Made by a program: the position numbers and the translations under genes. From Bacillota bacterium (lineage in GTDB: Bacteria; Bacillota; Clostridia; Lachnospirales; Lachnospiraceae), in assembly GCA_023428655.1 (NCBI GenBank), contig JAEYXC010000460.1:1-7148 (forward strand): a stretch of 7,148 nt of DNA, given 5' to 3'. This document shows positions 1 through 5,989 of the stretch, piece after piece; position 1 is the first letter of the stretch; each line of letters starts with the position of its first letter. Under the pieces are notes generated by a model. The model was not told where the DNA came from. It saw nothing but the letters and a program-made list of their open reading frames with translations, and did no database searches.

Positions 1-219
1 GCGGTAGTGATGCTGTTGGTTTGGATCAGCGGAAGGTTTGAGGAGCTTTCCGAACACGCATATCGTGATGTTTTTCTGTCTTATACAATACCTTATATTT
101 TTGGAGCAGCGTGGTATTATATCAGCCTATTCCTTGAAGCAAAAAAAGCAAATGCTATACTGGACAGGGTGATAAAAAGAAATCAGAGCCAAGAGGATAA
201 AATACAGGAGAGTTTATGA
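1..219 (+). CDS. C-terminal part of an unrecognised small membrane protein (5' end outside window)
   Basis: The reading frame is open from the first base, so this is probably the tail of a longer gene rather than a 70-residue protein starting at the GTG/ATG at 7-12; no ribosome binding site can be seen before those codons. The visible part has a hydrophobic start (LLVWISG), a short polar stretch (around EELSEHAYRD), a second hydrophobic, aromatic-rich helix (SYTIPYIFGAAWYYISLFLE) and then a charged, lysine-rich tail. This fits the last two membrane segments and cytoplasmic tail of a small integral membrane protein. From memory it resembles small uncharacterised Firmicutes membrane families (DUF3021- or DUF6608-like), but I cannot assign it. 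Its stop codon overlaps the next start by 4 bases (ATGA), which suggests translational coupling. Confidence 0.5.
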   Translation, partial: AVVMLLVWISGRFEELSEHAYRDVFLSYTIPYIFGAAWYYISLFLEAKKANAILDRVIKRNQSQEDKIQESL

Positions 220-299
220 AGTGGAAAGAAAGAGCAAAGATGATTAAAACCGATATACCTGCCATATTTATCGCGCTGGCGTTTATACTGGGGCATTAA
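216..299 (+). pseudogene. Truncated DUF1232/YkvA-like protein stub
   Basis: An ATG overlaps the upstream stop codon as ATGA and has a purine-rich ribosome binding site (CAGGAGAG) a few bases before it, so it should be translated. It encodes only 27 residues, starting MKWKERAKMIKTDIPAIF and ending ILGH before a TAA. From memory, the first 20 or so residues match the start of YkvA/DUF1232 proteins (small membrane proteins of roughly 100-130 residues). In those, the segment is followed by a hydrophobic region with a conserved SPIDLIPDFIP motif. None of that motif is found in any frame of the following 170 bases. I infer a gene remnant whose body was deleted. It could instead be a genuine short membrane peptide. 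Confidence 0.45.
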
Positions 300-389
300 T
301 CCAGAGGTTTTGTTAAGGGATATCGGATTAGAGCAGACGATTTTTTACATAATGTTAACGAAATCTATACCGTTCCATGGTATTTTCCT

Positions 390-418
390 TTTTCACTTAG
401 TGTTAAATTAATGGTATC
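390..418 (+). promoter_or_regulatory. Possible Pho-box (three 11-bp-spaced units) upstream of pstS
   Basis: Three 7-base units, TTTTCAC, TGTTAAA and TGGTATC, are separated by 4-base A/T spacers (TTAG, TTAA), giving an 11-bp period. That is the geometry of PhoB/PhoP sites, and the middle unit contains TGTTAA, the complement of the Gram-positive PhoP element TTAACA. Two further TGTTAA copies occur at 311-316 and 353-358. The outer units match only about 4 of 6 positions, so this is a suggestion based on position ahead of a phosphate gene. A weak promoter (TTTACA at 344-349, TATACC at 366-371, 16-bp spacer) lies just upstream. Confidence 0.3.
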
Positions 419-470
419 AGCCGGAGACATCATCATCCAGGCGAAACTAAATGAAAAAGGAGAGAATAAG

Positions 471-1403
471 ATGAAAAAAAAGAATGGAATAGCTATATTA
501 TTATTCATTTGTATTTTACTAATTACAACACTAGCGGTATGTGGTACGAAGGATAGGGGGAAGGATACCAAGGCTTTGGAGGATAAGACGGAGGCAGCAG
601 AGCAGACGGAACCAGCTGCAGAAGGAACTACTCCTGCAGGGGAGACCGAAGGGGAGGCAGCGGACCTAAGCGGTACTATTTTAATATCAGGATCAACCTC
701 CATGGAGAAGCTTTCTAATGTTGCAGCAGAGGCTTTTATGCTAAAATATCCAAAGGTTACAGTATCTGCTGAATTTATCGGATCCAGCGCCGGTGTTGAA
801 GCGTTGCTTGCGGGAACCGTTGATATTGGCAATGCCTCCAGAAATTTAAAGGATACCGAGGTCTCCTCCGGAGCAATAGAGAATATTGTGGCAATTGACG
901 GAATTGCTGTAATTACACATAATTCGAATACAACAACGAATCTGACAAAGGATCAGTTGGTTAAGATATATACCGGTGAGATTACAAACTGGAAGGAAGT
1001 CGGAGGAAGGGATCAGCCGATTGTGGTAATCGGTAGAGAAGCAGGCTCCGGTACAAGAGGAGCATTCGAAGAATTACTTGAGATTGAGGATCTATGTAGG
1101 TATTCCAATGAGATTAACAGTACCGGTGGCGTAATGGCGAAGGTTGCAGCCACAATCGGTGCAATTGGTTATGTATCATTGGATGTAATCGATAGCAGTA
1201 TTCTTACAATACATTTGGAGGGGGTTGAACCTACACCGGAGAATATTAAGGCGGGCAGCTATCTGTTAAGCAGACCCTTTGTGATGGCTACGAAAGGAGA
1301 GGTTGCAGAGCAGAAGGAACTGGTTCAGGCTTTCTTTGAATATCTAATGAGTGAAGAAGGAAAACAGATCATTGAAAGTGTTGGATTAATTACAGTGGAT
1401 TAG
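471..1403 (+). CDS. pstS: Phosphate-binding lipoprotein PstS (phosphate ABC transporter substrate-binding protein)
   Basis: This 310-residue protein should capture inorganic phosphate outside the membrane and deliver it to the PstCAB importer. I chose the ATG at 471 because AAAGGAGAG lies 7 bases before it and the signal peptide starts there; the upstream in-frame ATG at 411 has no ribosome binding site. Residues 1-24 form a lipoprotein signal: MKKK, a hydrophobic core, then LAVC with Cys24 as the likely lipidated residue. Val just before the Cys is unusual, Gly/Ala/Ser being normal. Residues 28-66 are a low-complexity Glu/Thr/Ala linker. The binding domain carries the phosphate-loop motifs GSTS (74-77), GNASR (120-124) and GREAGSGTR (188-196). 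PstS is normally followed by pstC, pstA, pstB and phoU, but here a terminator follows and none of those genes lies downstream, so it is an orphan copy. Family assignment is firm; a different anion specificity is possible but unlikely. Confidence 0.92.
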   Translation: MKKKNGIAILLFICILLITTLAVCGTKDRGKDTKALEDKTEAAEQTEPAAEGTTPAGETEGEAADLSGTILISGSTSMEKLSNVAAEAFMLKYPKVTVSAEFIGSSAGVEALLAGTVDIGNASRNLKDTEVSSGAIENIVAIDGIAVITHNSNTTTNLTKDQLVKIYTGEITNWKEVGGRDQPIVVIGREAGSGTRGAFEELLEIEDLCRYSNEINSTGGVMAKVAATIGAIGYVSLDVIDSSILTIHLEGVEPTPENIKAGSYLLSRPFVMATKGEVAEQKELVQAFFEYLMSEEGKQIIESVGLITVD

Positions 1404-1443
1404 TCGCATCAGAGTAATCCGAATTGATGAAATGAAATAGAAT

Positions 1444-1477
1444 ACCCTTTGATTGGGGGTGAACCCAGCCAAAGGGT
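1444..1477 (+). other. Stable stem-loop in the pstS 3' region
   Basis: ACCCTTTG (1444-1451) pairs fully with CAAAGGGT (1470-1477). After a single A/C mismatch the stem continues (U-G, then UGGG with CCCA) and closes on a 6-base GGUGAA loop. It lies only two bases before the terminator hairpin. It could stabilise the pstS mRNA 3' end or be part of a larger structured RNA; I do not recognise it as a known riboswitch or T-box. Confidence 0.5.
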
Positions 1478-1483
1478 GGATGG

Positions 1484-1516
1484 GAAGTACTCGAAATACC
1501 GGGTGCTTCTTTTTTT
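1484..1516 (+). terminator. Rho-independent terminator after pstS
   Basis: GAAGTACTCG (1484-1493) pairs with CGGGTGCTTC (1500-1509) over 10 bp with two G-U pairs and a 6-base loop. It is followed by a run of T's (TTTTTTT, 1510-1516). It should end the pstS transcript about 80 bases after the stop codon and separate it from the next gene. Confidence 0.85.
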
Positions 1517-1518
1517 GA

Positions 1519-1547
1519 TTGAGATTCGAACTCACTTATTATACAAT
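1519..1547 (+). promoter_or_regulatory. Sigma-A-type promoter for the small membrane protein gene
   Basis: TTGAGA (1519-1524) is followed after exactly 17 bases by TACAAT (1542-1547), each 5 of 6 to consensus. It starts directly after the pstS terminator, about 40 bases before the next start codon, so the small gene is its own transcription unit. Confidence 0.65.
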
Positions 1548-1585
1548 TAAATATAATCAAAGCTTCAATTAGGAGAGGTGACGAC

Positions 1586-1795
1586 ATGAAGAATAAGAAA
1601 AAAGTAATTCTAAGCCTGCAGGAGCATGGTAGAAGAATGTTGAAATCCATTGGGTTAGCCTTATTGGCAAGTCTTGCATTTTATTTTTTGGACGCTCCCT
1701 TATTGTTTATCCTATTTGGTCTCATTGCTGCAATTCTTAGTATCACACTGTTTATACTGGTTCTCAGGGAGAAGGGGGATAGGAGGGGCAGATAG
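1586..1795 (+). CDS. Small two-helix membrane protein, function unknown
   Basis: This 69-residue protein has a strong ribosome binding site (AGGAGAGGTG, 1571-1580) 5 bases before the ATG and its own promoter, so it is very likely expressed. The N-terminal 20 or so residues are basic and polar (MKNKKKVILSLQEHGRRMLK). Two hydrophobic segments follow: about 21-37 (IGLALLASLAFYFLDAP) and about 39-60 (LLFILFGLIAAILSITLFIL). A short, highly charged tail (REKGDRRGR) closes it. Both ends are positively charged, so by the positive-inside rule both probably face the cytoplasm, with a tight hairpin through the membrane. No catalytic or binding motif is visible and I recognise no family. It is flanked by the pstS terminator on the left and converges with the MFS transporter gene on the right, so the context gives no role. 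Confidence 0.7.
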   Translation: MKNKKKVILSLQEHGRRMLKSIGLALLASLAFYFLDAPLLFILFGLIAAILSITLFILVLREKGDRRGR

Positions 1796-1852
1796 GATGT
1801 GGGTGTAGTGTGAAGTAATCCCAGTCTCATCTGTACTTGGAACAATCCCATG

Positions 1853-3250
1853 CTATGTATTATTTCTTTTCTTTCGCTCCCTTCGATATCGAAGATAGCT
1901 TTTATGAGCCTTAACCCTCAGATATAGCTCCCGGAACATACCGGATAAAGTATAACCACTGCTATTATCCAGCAAAGGAATAAGGGTGAAAACCGATACA
2001 ACACGAAGAAGGACGGAAATCACGATGATAAATTGATAACGGTCTGGAATGATTGAGCTTAAGGTTGCACTGTCATGGATTCCCTCCAGTATAGCACCTC
2101 CGGTCAGGATTCCCAAGAAGGAACCGAATAGGGAGGTTATGCAGGAGAAAACTGCTACATAGGAAGGGCGTTGTTCATCCGGTGAGGAGGAAAGCTGTAG
2201 ACTGGTAGCAGCAAGGTTTGCACCGCTCCAGAAGGCAGCTCCGATTAGATTATGCAGCAGGGTGGGCCAGATACTTCCTTGAGTAGAGAAAAGGAAGAAT
2301 AATGGAGTAAGTGCTGCGACGATGCAGGTACACCAGAGTACGGGCTTGCTACCGAAATGATCCAACAACCGTCCCCAATGTGAAATAACCAATATGGTAA
2401 CAGCAGCTGCGGTTACCTGGCTGCTTATTGTAAACTGCATATAGCTCAAGCCCATTTCGGTTAAGGCGTATCTGGCCAGATAGGCACCGGACATATTCGC
2501 GGTAAAGCACCAGGCTGTCCAGAATAGCATAAATTTAAAAAAGGGTCTGTTTCGAAAGACCTGCTGAATCACGGGAAGTAGCTTTAGCTGTACCGGCGGG
2601 GTCTTGTATACCTCCTCCATGAAAAAGAAGCACACCATATCAAGAATACCAAGTACACCACACATCACAAAAACGATGGTATATCCGGTAAAACCGGTCA
2701 TCCGGTCCAGAATACCGGCAACCACTAAGCCCATAGTAACACTGGCAATGGAGGTGATACCATCCCGTTTACTGAGCCAGCGTCCCCGGATTTCGACGGG
2801 CACTAAATCAGCCATCCAAGGCATCCAGCAGACATTAATGAAGGAGCTAAAGGCAGAAGAGACTCCGATTAGCAGGATGACGGACCATAAACGAAGGGTG
2901 GATTGGCTTGCCGGAATAAAAAAGGGAACCAGACCAATGATGATCCATAATACTCTTGAGAAGAGTCCATAGGTCATCAGATATTTTTTACGCTTTTGAG
3001 TACGGCTGACCAAGGTGGCGAAGGGAATCTGCAGGAGAGCTGCAGCTAAAGGAATTGCGGTCAGCAGTCCATAGACAAAATCACCCGCTCCGAGATATCC
3101 TGCATAACCGGTCAGGGAAGAACTGCCTCCACCGCTGATTACACCCCACAGGGTTCCAAAGGTATTCCCGAGGGTCATTAGGTAGATGCTTCGGCGTATT
3201 TTCGGAAGAAGGGCAGCCTCATCAAATAATTTTTCAAAGGGTTTTCTCAT
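1853..3250 (-). CDS. Major facilitator superfamily (MFS) transporter
   Basis: A polytopic membrane protein of 465 residues with about 12 hydrophobic segments in two halves. The MFS loop motif occurs in degenerate form after helix 2 (RTQKRKKY, about 83-90) and more clearly in the second half (WGRLLDHFGSKP, about 292-303). A conserved cytoplasmic loop, WMADLVPVEIRGRW (145-158), is a type seen in several clostridial MFS proteins. The C-terminal 40 or so residues are strongly basic and cytoplasmic. It should move a small molecule across the membrane using an ion gradient; the substrate cannot be read from sequence. Start choice: a GTG at 3283 would add 11 residues but sits directly after a stop, has no ribosome binding site, and lies only about 20 bases from the predicted transcription start. 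The ATG at 3250 has AGAAAGG upstream, though at a long 14-base distance. The gene has its own promoter, flanked by paired repeats that look like operators. Confidence 0.87.
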   Translation of the reverse strand: MRKPFEKLFDEAALLPKIRRSIYLMTLGNTFGTLWGVISGGGSSSLTGYAGYLGAGDFVYGLLTAIPLAAALLQIPFATLVSRTQKRKKYLMTYGLFSRVLWIIIGLVPFFIPASQSTLRLWSVILLIGVSSAFSSFINVCWMPWMADLVPVEIRGRWLSKRDGITSIASVTMGLVVAGILDRMTGFTGYTIVFVMCGVLGILDMVCFFFMEEVYKTPPVQLKLLPVIQQVFRNRPFFKFMLFWTAWCFTANMSGAYLARYALTEMGLSYMQFTISSQVTAAAVTILVISHWGRLLDHFGSKPVLWCTCIVAALTPLFFLFSTQGSIWPTLLHNLIGAAFWSGANLAATSLQLSSSPDEQRPSYVAVFSCITSLFGSFLGILTGGAILEGIHDSATLSSIIPDRYQFIIVISVLLRVVSVFTLIPLLDNSSGYTLSGMFRELYLRVKAHKSYLRYRRERKKRNNT

Positions 3251-3297
3251 CGCTATCTTTTCAACCTTTCTCTTTTCTTCCACTTATAAGATATTCG

Positions 3298-3310
3298 CTA
3301 ATATCAGATT
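3298..3310. repeat. 13-bp repeat, copy 1 (possible operator at the MFS transcription start)
   Basis: CTAATATCAGATT, identical to the copy at 3348-3360. This copy directly abuts the MFS -10 box and covers the predicted transcription start (about 3304). It keeps the core and one half-site (AGATT) of the palindrome seen in copy 2, but not the other half. Confidence 0.6.
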
Positions 3311-3339
3311 ATTATAACGAAAGGATTTCGCAATGTAAA
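3311..3339 (-). promoter_or_regulatory. Near-consensus promoter of the MFS gene
   Basis: On the minus strand, TTTACA (3339-3334) and a perfect TATAAT (3316-3311) are separated by 17 bases. The spacer itself contains a small inverted repeat, CGAAA-GGA-TTTCG (3318-3330). Such a strong basal promoter, with repeats on both sides, suggests control by a repressor. Confidence 0.75.
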
Positions 3340-3347
3340 TGTGAAAT

Positions 3348-3360
3348 CTAATATCAGATT
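3348..3360. repeat. 13-bp repeat, copy 2 (palindromic operator-like site upstream of the MFS -35)
   Basis: CTAATATCAGATT again, starting exactly 50 bp from copy 1. With its flanks it forms an 18-bp near-perfect palindrome, AAATCTAATATCAGATTT (3344-3361), in which 16 of 18 bases are in pairs. It lies 8 bases upstream of the MFS -35 box and about 50 bases from the -35 of the divergent acyltransferase gene, so it could influence either gene. Confidence 0.6.
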
Positions 3361-3412
3361 TGTCTTTTATATACGGCTATTCATAGAAATAAATGGTTTT
3401 TTGCTTAAAAAC

Positions 3413-3441
3413 TAGACGAAAACCGGATCAAGAGGTATTAT
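3413..3441 (+). promoter_or_regulatory. Promoter of the acyltransferase gene
   Basis: TAGACG (3413-3418) and TATTAT (3436-3441) are spaced by 17 bases. The predicted transcription start is near 3448, which places it at the first base of the following stem-loop. Confidence 0.55.
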
Positions 3442-3448
3442 GTTAAGG

Positions 3449-3491
3449 AAGGATATGCATCAAAGTACCAAACATATCCTTTTAGTTTTTT
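3449..3491 (+). promoter_or_regulatory. 5'-terminal leader hairpin with T-tract before the acyltransferase gene
   Basis: AAGGATATG (3449-3457) pairs perfectly with CATATCCTT (3473-3481) around a 15-base loop, followed by TTTAG and TTTTTT (3486-3491). This is terminator-like, but it lies between the predicted transcription start and the start codon of the gene on the same strand. It could be a premature terminator (attenuator) or a 5' mRNA-stabilising hairpin. It could also be a terminator for a transcript entering from the left. Confidence 0.5.
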
Positions 3492-3509
3492 AGAATGGAA
3501 GTGATGATC

Positions 3510-4301
3510 ATGTTGCGATTTATATATGTGATTTTAAGGAGTATCCATAAAATACCATATTATATATTACAAATGAGAAAATATTATAAGAATCCCGATC
3601 AATATTCGGAACAGAATTGCTATCAGCTGGCGCTTCGAGTAGTACAACTGATTAAGCGAATTGGAAGGATAGAAACCTTGGTTACCGGTATTGAGAATCT
3701 TCCGGAAGAAGGCGGGTACATTATGTATTCAAATCATCAGGGGAAATACGATGCCTTGGGTGTTATGCTCGGCCATACAAAGCCTTGCACCTTTCTCATT
3801 GCTAAGAAGCAATCCCAAACTATTGTTACGACTCAATTTGTAGATTTGGTGCGAGCAAAGCGTCTCGACTTTGATGATATCCGTCAGCAGGTTCAAATTA
3901 TGAAGGAGGTTACTGACGAGGTAAAAGCAGGTCGCCGTTATCTGATCTTTCCGGAGGGAGGCTATGGGGACAATCATAATCGCCTTCAGGAATTCAAGGT
4001 CGGAAGCTTTAAGTGTGCAGAAAAAGCAAGATGTCCCATTGTTCCGGTAGTAGTGTACGATACTTATAAGCCCTTTGGAATTAACTCCTTAAAGAAGGTG
4101 TTTACCCAGGTACATTTTCTGAAGGTAATACCCTATGAGGAATATGAAGGGTTAAAGACGGTTCAAATTCGTGATATGGTGGTGCAGCGGATCAAAAAGT
4201 TTCTACGGCAATTGGAAGAGGAAGATAAAGCATCGGAGGCCATCTATGAGCAGTGGTTTGCTGCTATAGAGGATGGAGAGGATGCCTTGTTGGAGGATTA
4301 G
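3510..4301 (+). CDS. PlsC-family lysophospholipid (1-acylglycerol-3-phosphate-type) acyltransferase
   Basis: A 263-residue protein that should transfer a fatty acyl group to a lysophospholipid or glycerol phosphate acceptor at the inner face of the membrane. The catalytic motif H-X4-D is present as NHQGKYD (His76, Asp81). The acceptor-binding motif is FPEGGYG (147-153) rather than the classic FPEGTR, so the usual Arg is missing. The later hydrophobic motif CPIVPVVV is intact. Length fits the family, and the N-terminal 20 or so residues are hydrophobic and basic, suiting membrane association. The C-terminal tail is acidic. Start choice: the ATG at 3510 has GGAAGTGA ending 5 bases before it; an ATG at 3495 would overlap that site and has no ribosome binding site of its own, being preceded only by T-rich leader. 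Divergent from the MFS gene and transcribed from its own promoter. Family is confident; exact acceptor is not. Confidence 0.88.
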   Translation: MLRFIYVILRSIHKIPYYILQMRKYYKNPDQYSEQNCYQLALRVVQLIKRIGRIETLVTGIENLPEEGGYIMYSNHQGKYDALGVMLGHTKPCTFLIAKKQSQTIVTTQFVDLVRAKRLDFDDIRQQVQIMKEVTDEVKAGRRYLIFPEGGYGDNHNRLQEFKVGSFKCAEKARCPIVPVVVYDTYKPFGINSLKKVFTQVHFLKVIPYEEYEGLKTVQIRDMVVQRIKKFLRQLEEEDKASEAIYEQWFAAIEDGEDALLED

Positions 4302-4317
4302 AGAGGATGAATTTCTC

Positions 4318-4346
4318 TTTATAGCAGTTGTGTAATGTGTTACAAT
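4318..4346 (+). promoter_or_regulatory. Candidate promoter of the L,D-transpeptidase gene, with overlapping dyad
   Basis: TTTATA (4318-4323) and TACAAT (4341-4346) lie 17 bases apart, starting 16 bases after the acyltransferase stop codon. An inverted repeat TGTAA-TGTG-TTACA (4331-4344) overlaps the -10 box and could be an operator. A second -35-like TTGACT at 4388-4393 has no clear -10 partner. The leader would be about 108 bases. Confidence 0.45.
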
Positions 4347-4460
4347 ACGGAGAGAAAGAATACTAATTTAAGAAATATGTAAATATATTGACTTAAAGGT
4401 AACATATTTTTGTGGCAGAATGTGGTATCGGTAGCAAATTGTCTTTATGAGGATAAAATT

Positions 4461-5954
4461 ATGGTGAAAAAAACAACGAAACAATTCAATAGATCGAAGG
4501 GCTCCGGAGCTTCTAAAAACCGGAAAGGGAAGAAAGGCAGGATTACCAGAATACTTCTCATCGATGCAGGAGTACTCTGCGCTATTCTGGCCGTATATCT
4601 GCTTGTTGCTAACTTTTACAGCAATCATTTCTTTGGAAACACCGAGGTGAATGGAGTCGATACCTCTCATATGTCAGAGGAAAAGGCTGAGCAGGCGATC
4701 AATAAGGAGGTATCCTCCTATGTACTGGAAATCAAGCATAGGAATGGACTGACCGATGTTATTTATGGTGATAGCATTAATTTACATACGGTGTTTGGTG
4801 AAAGTCTGTCGGAGCTAATCCGTAAGCAGGGAGGCTTCCTATGGCCAGCATCTCTATTTCGTCAGCAGGAATATGAGGTGGAAGCGATGCTGACCTATGA
4901 CGAGGAGCTACTCAGTTCCTATGTGGATCTGCTGAAGGGCTTTAAGGAAGAAAATATAACAGAGCCTGTTAATGCGACCATTGCCTATGGCGAGAACGGT
5001 TATGAGATTATTCCTGAGGAGCCCGGTTCCAAGCTGATCAAGGAAAAGGTATACGAAGCCATTGCAGAAGCAATTAACACCCTGCAGCCGACGCTATCCT
5101 TAGAGGAGGCCGGCTGTTATGTGGAACCGGAGATCACGACCAAGGAGCCGGGACTGGCAGGAGCGTATGAGGAATTAAGCCGTCTTTCCGGTGCTAGGAT
5201 AACTTACGAATTCGGCGAGGTTACCGAGGTCCTGGACGGAAGCAAAATTAGTGAATGGCTTACACTGGAAGAGGATTACAAGGTTACTCTGGATGAGAGT
5301 AAGATTAAGGAATATGTCGATTATATCGGTAAGACCTATAACTCCTTCGGACGTCGCAGAACCTTTAAGACCTCATACGGGGATGTGATAAAGGTAGAAG
5401 GTGGCGATTATGGCTGGTGGCTTGATCGCTCCTCCGAGGTGAAGGAGCTGACGGAGTTAATTAAAAACGGGGAGCAATTAGTAAAGAAGCCCGTCTATTT
5501 CCAAACAGCACAGCAATACGGAGAGGATGATATCGGAAATACTTATGTGGAGGTTAATCTGACTGCACAGCATCTTTTCTTCTATAAGGACGGTGAGTTA
5601 ATTCTCGAATCGGATTTTGTGTCCGGCAATATATCCAAGGATTATGATACACCGACAGGAACCTATCCGGTTCAGTATAAGGAGAATGATGCCATATTAG
5701 TTGGGGAGGATTATGAGACACCGGTAAAATACTGGATGCCCTTCAATAAGAATATCGGTTTTCATGATGCAAACTGGCGAAAGGAATTCGGAAAGGATAT
5801 CTATCTGACCAGGGGCTCCCATGGATGTATTAATATGCCACCGAAGGCAGCAAAGAAAATGTTTGAGAATATCAAACGTGGAGTAGCCGTTGTGGTATAC
5901 GAGCTTCCCGGAACAGAGAGTGTGGTTGAAGAAAAGCCAAAGTCCGAGGAATAG
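4461..5954 (+). CDS. Membrane-anchored L,D-transpeptidase (YkuD) with peptidoglycan-binding region
   Basis: A 497-residue enzyme expected to form 3-3 cross-links in peptidoglycan, or attach proteins to it, outside the membrane. Start: the ATG at 4461 has a GAGGAT site 7-8 bases upstream; the TTG at 4410 has no ribosome binding site. Residues 1-30 are very basic and cytoplasmic, and residues 31-50 form one membrane helix, so the rest is external. Residues about 56-350 resemble the repeated peptidoglycan-binding domain (PG_binding_4) often paired with YkuD in Clostridia, with the typical stretch GYEIIPEEPGSKL near 185-200. The YkuD domain runs from about 361 to 490 and carries His435 (GFHD) and the signature SHGCIN (453-458) with nucleophile Cys456, so it should be active. 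An acidic/basic tail (VVEEKPKSEE) ends it. It stands alone between a candidate promoter and a strong terminator. Family assignment is firm; the precise substrate is not visible. Confidence 0.92.
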   Translation: MVKKTTKQFNRSKGSGASKNRKGKKGRITRILLIDAGVLCAILAVYLLVANFYSNHFFGNTEVNGVDTSHMSEEKAEQAINKEVSSYVLEIKHRNGLTDVIYGDSINLHTVFGESLSELIRKQGGFLWPASLFRQQEYEVEAMLTYDEELLSSYVDLLKGFKEENITEPVNATIAYGENGYEIIPEEPGSKLIKEKVYEAIAEAINTLQPTLSLEEAGCYVEPEITTKEPGLAGAYEELSRLSGARITYEFGEVTEVLDGSKISEWLTLEEDYKVTLDESKIKEYVDYIGKTYNSFGRRRTFKTSYGDVIKVEGGDYGWWLDRSSEVKELTELIKNGEQLVKKPVYFQTAQQYGEDDIGNTYVEVNLTAQHLFFYKDGELILESDFVSGNISKDYDTPTGTYPVQYKENDAILVGEDYETPVKYWMPFNKNIGFHDANWRKEFGKDIYLTRGSHGCINMPPKAAKKMFENIKRGVAVVVYELPGTESVVEEKPKSEE

Positions 5955-5989
5955 GATACAAGGCATAACTACGGTATAATATTATAAAA

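Noticed and set aside
411..470. A longer PstS starting at the in-frame ATG at 411
   Set aside because: It has no ribosome binding site and would place 20 polar residues before the lipoprotein signal; AAAGGAGAG clearly serves the ATG at 471.
1444..1516. T-box or other known riboswitch after pstS
   Set aside because: AAGGGTGG superficially resembles a T-box core, but the required continuation is absent and the downstream gene is not an amino-acid or tRNA gene.
1390..1650. Minus-strand ORF of 86 codons across the pstS downstream spacer
   Set aside because: It overlaps a terminator, a promoter and the start of a better-supported gene, and its translation looks like no protein.
1796..1852. Shared terminator between the convergent small membrane gene and MFS gene
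   Set aside because: I looked for a hairpin with a T-run on either strand and found none convincing; only a 7-base AATCCCA repeat is visible.
2604..2972. Plus-strand ORF of 122 codons inside the MFS gene
   Set aside because: It lies antisense inside a clear transporter gene and its composition is that of a shadow frame.
3251..3283. GTG start at 3283 for the MFS gene
   Set aside because: It directly follows a stop codon, has no ribosome binding site and is only about 20 bases from the predicted transcription start. It remains possible, so it is mentioned in the gene entry.
3396..3412. Inverted repeat GTTTTT-TGCTT-AAAAAC
   Set aside because: It is short and almost all A/T in an A/T-rich spacer, so chance explains it; too weak for a terminator.
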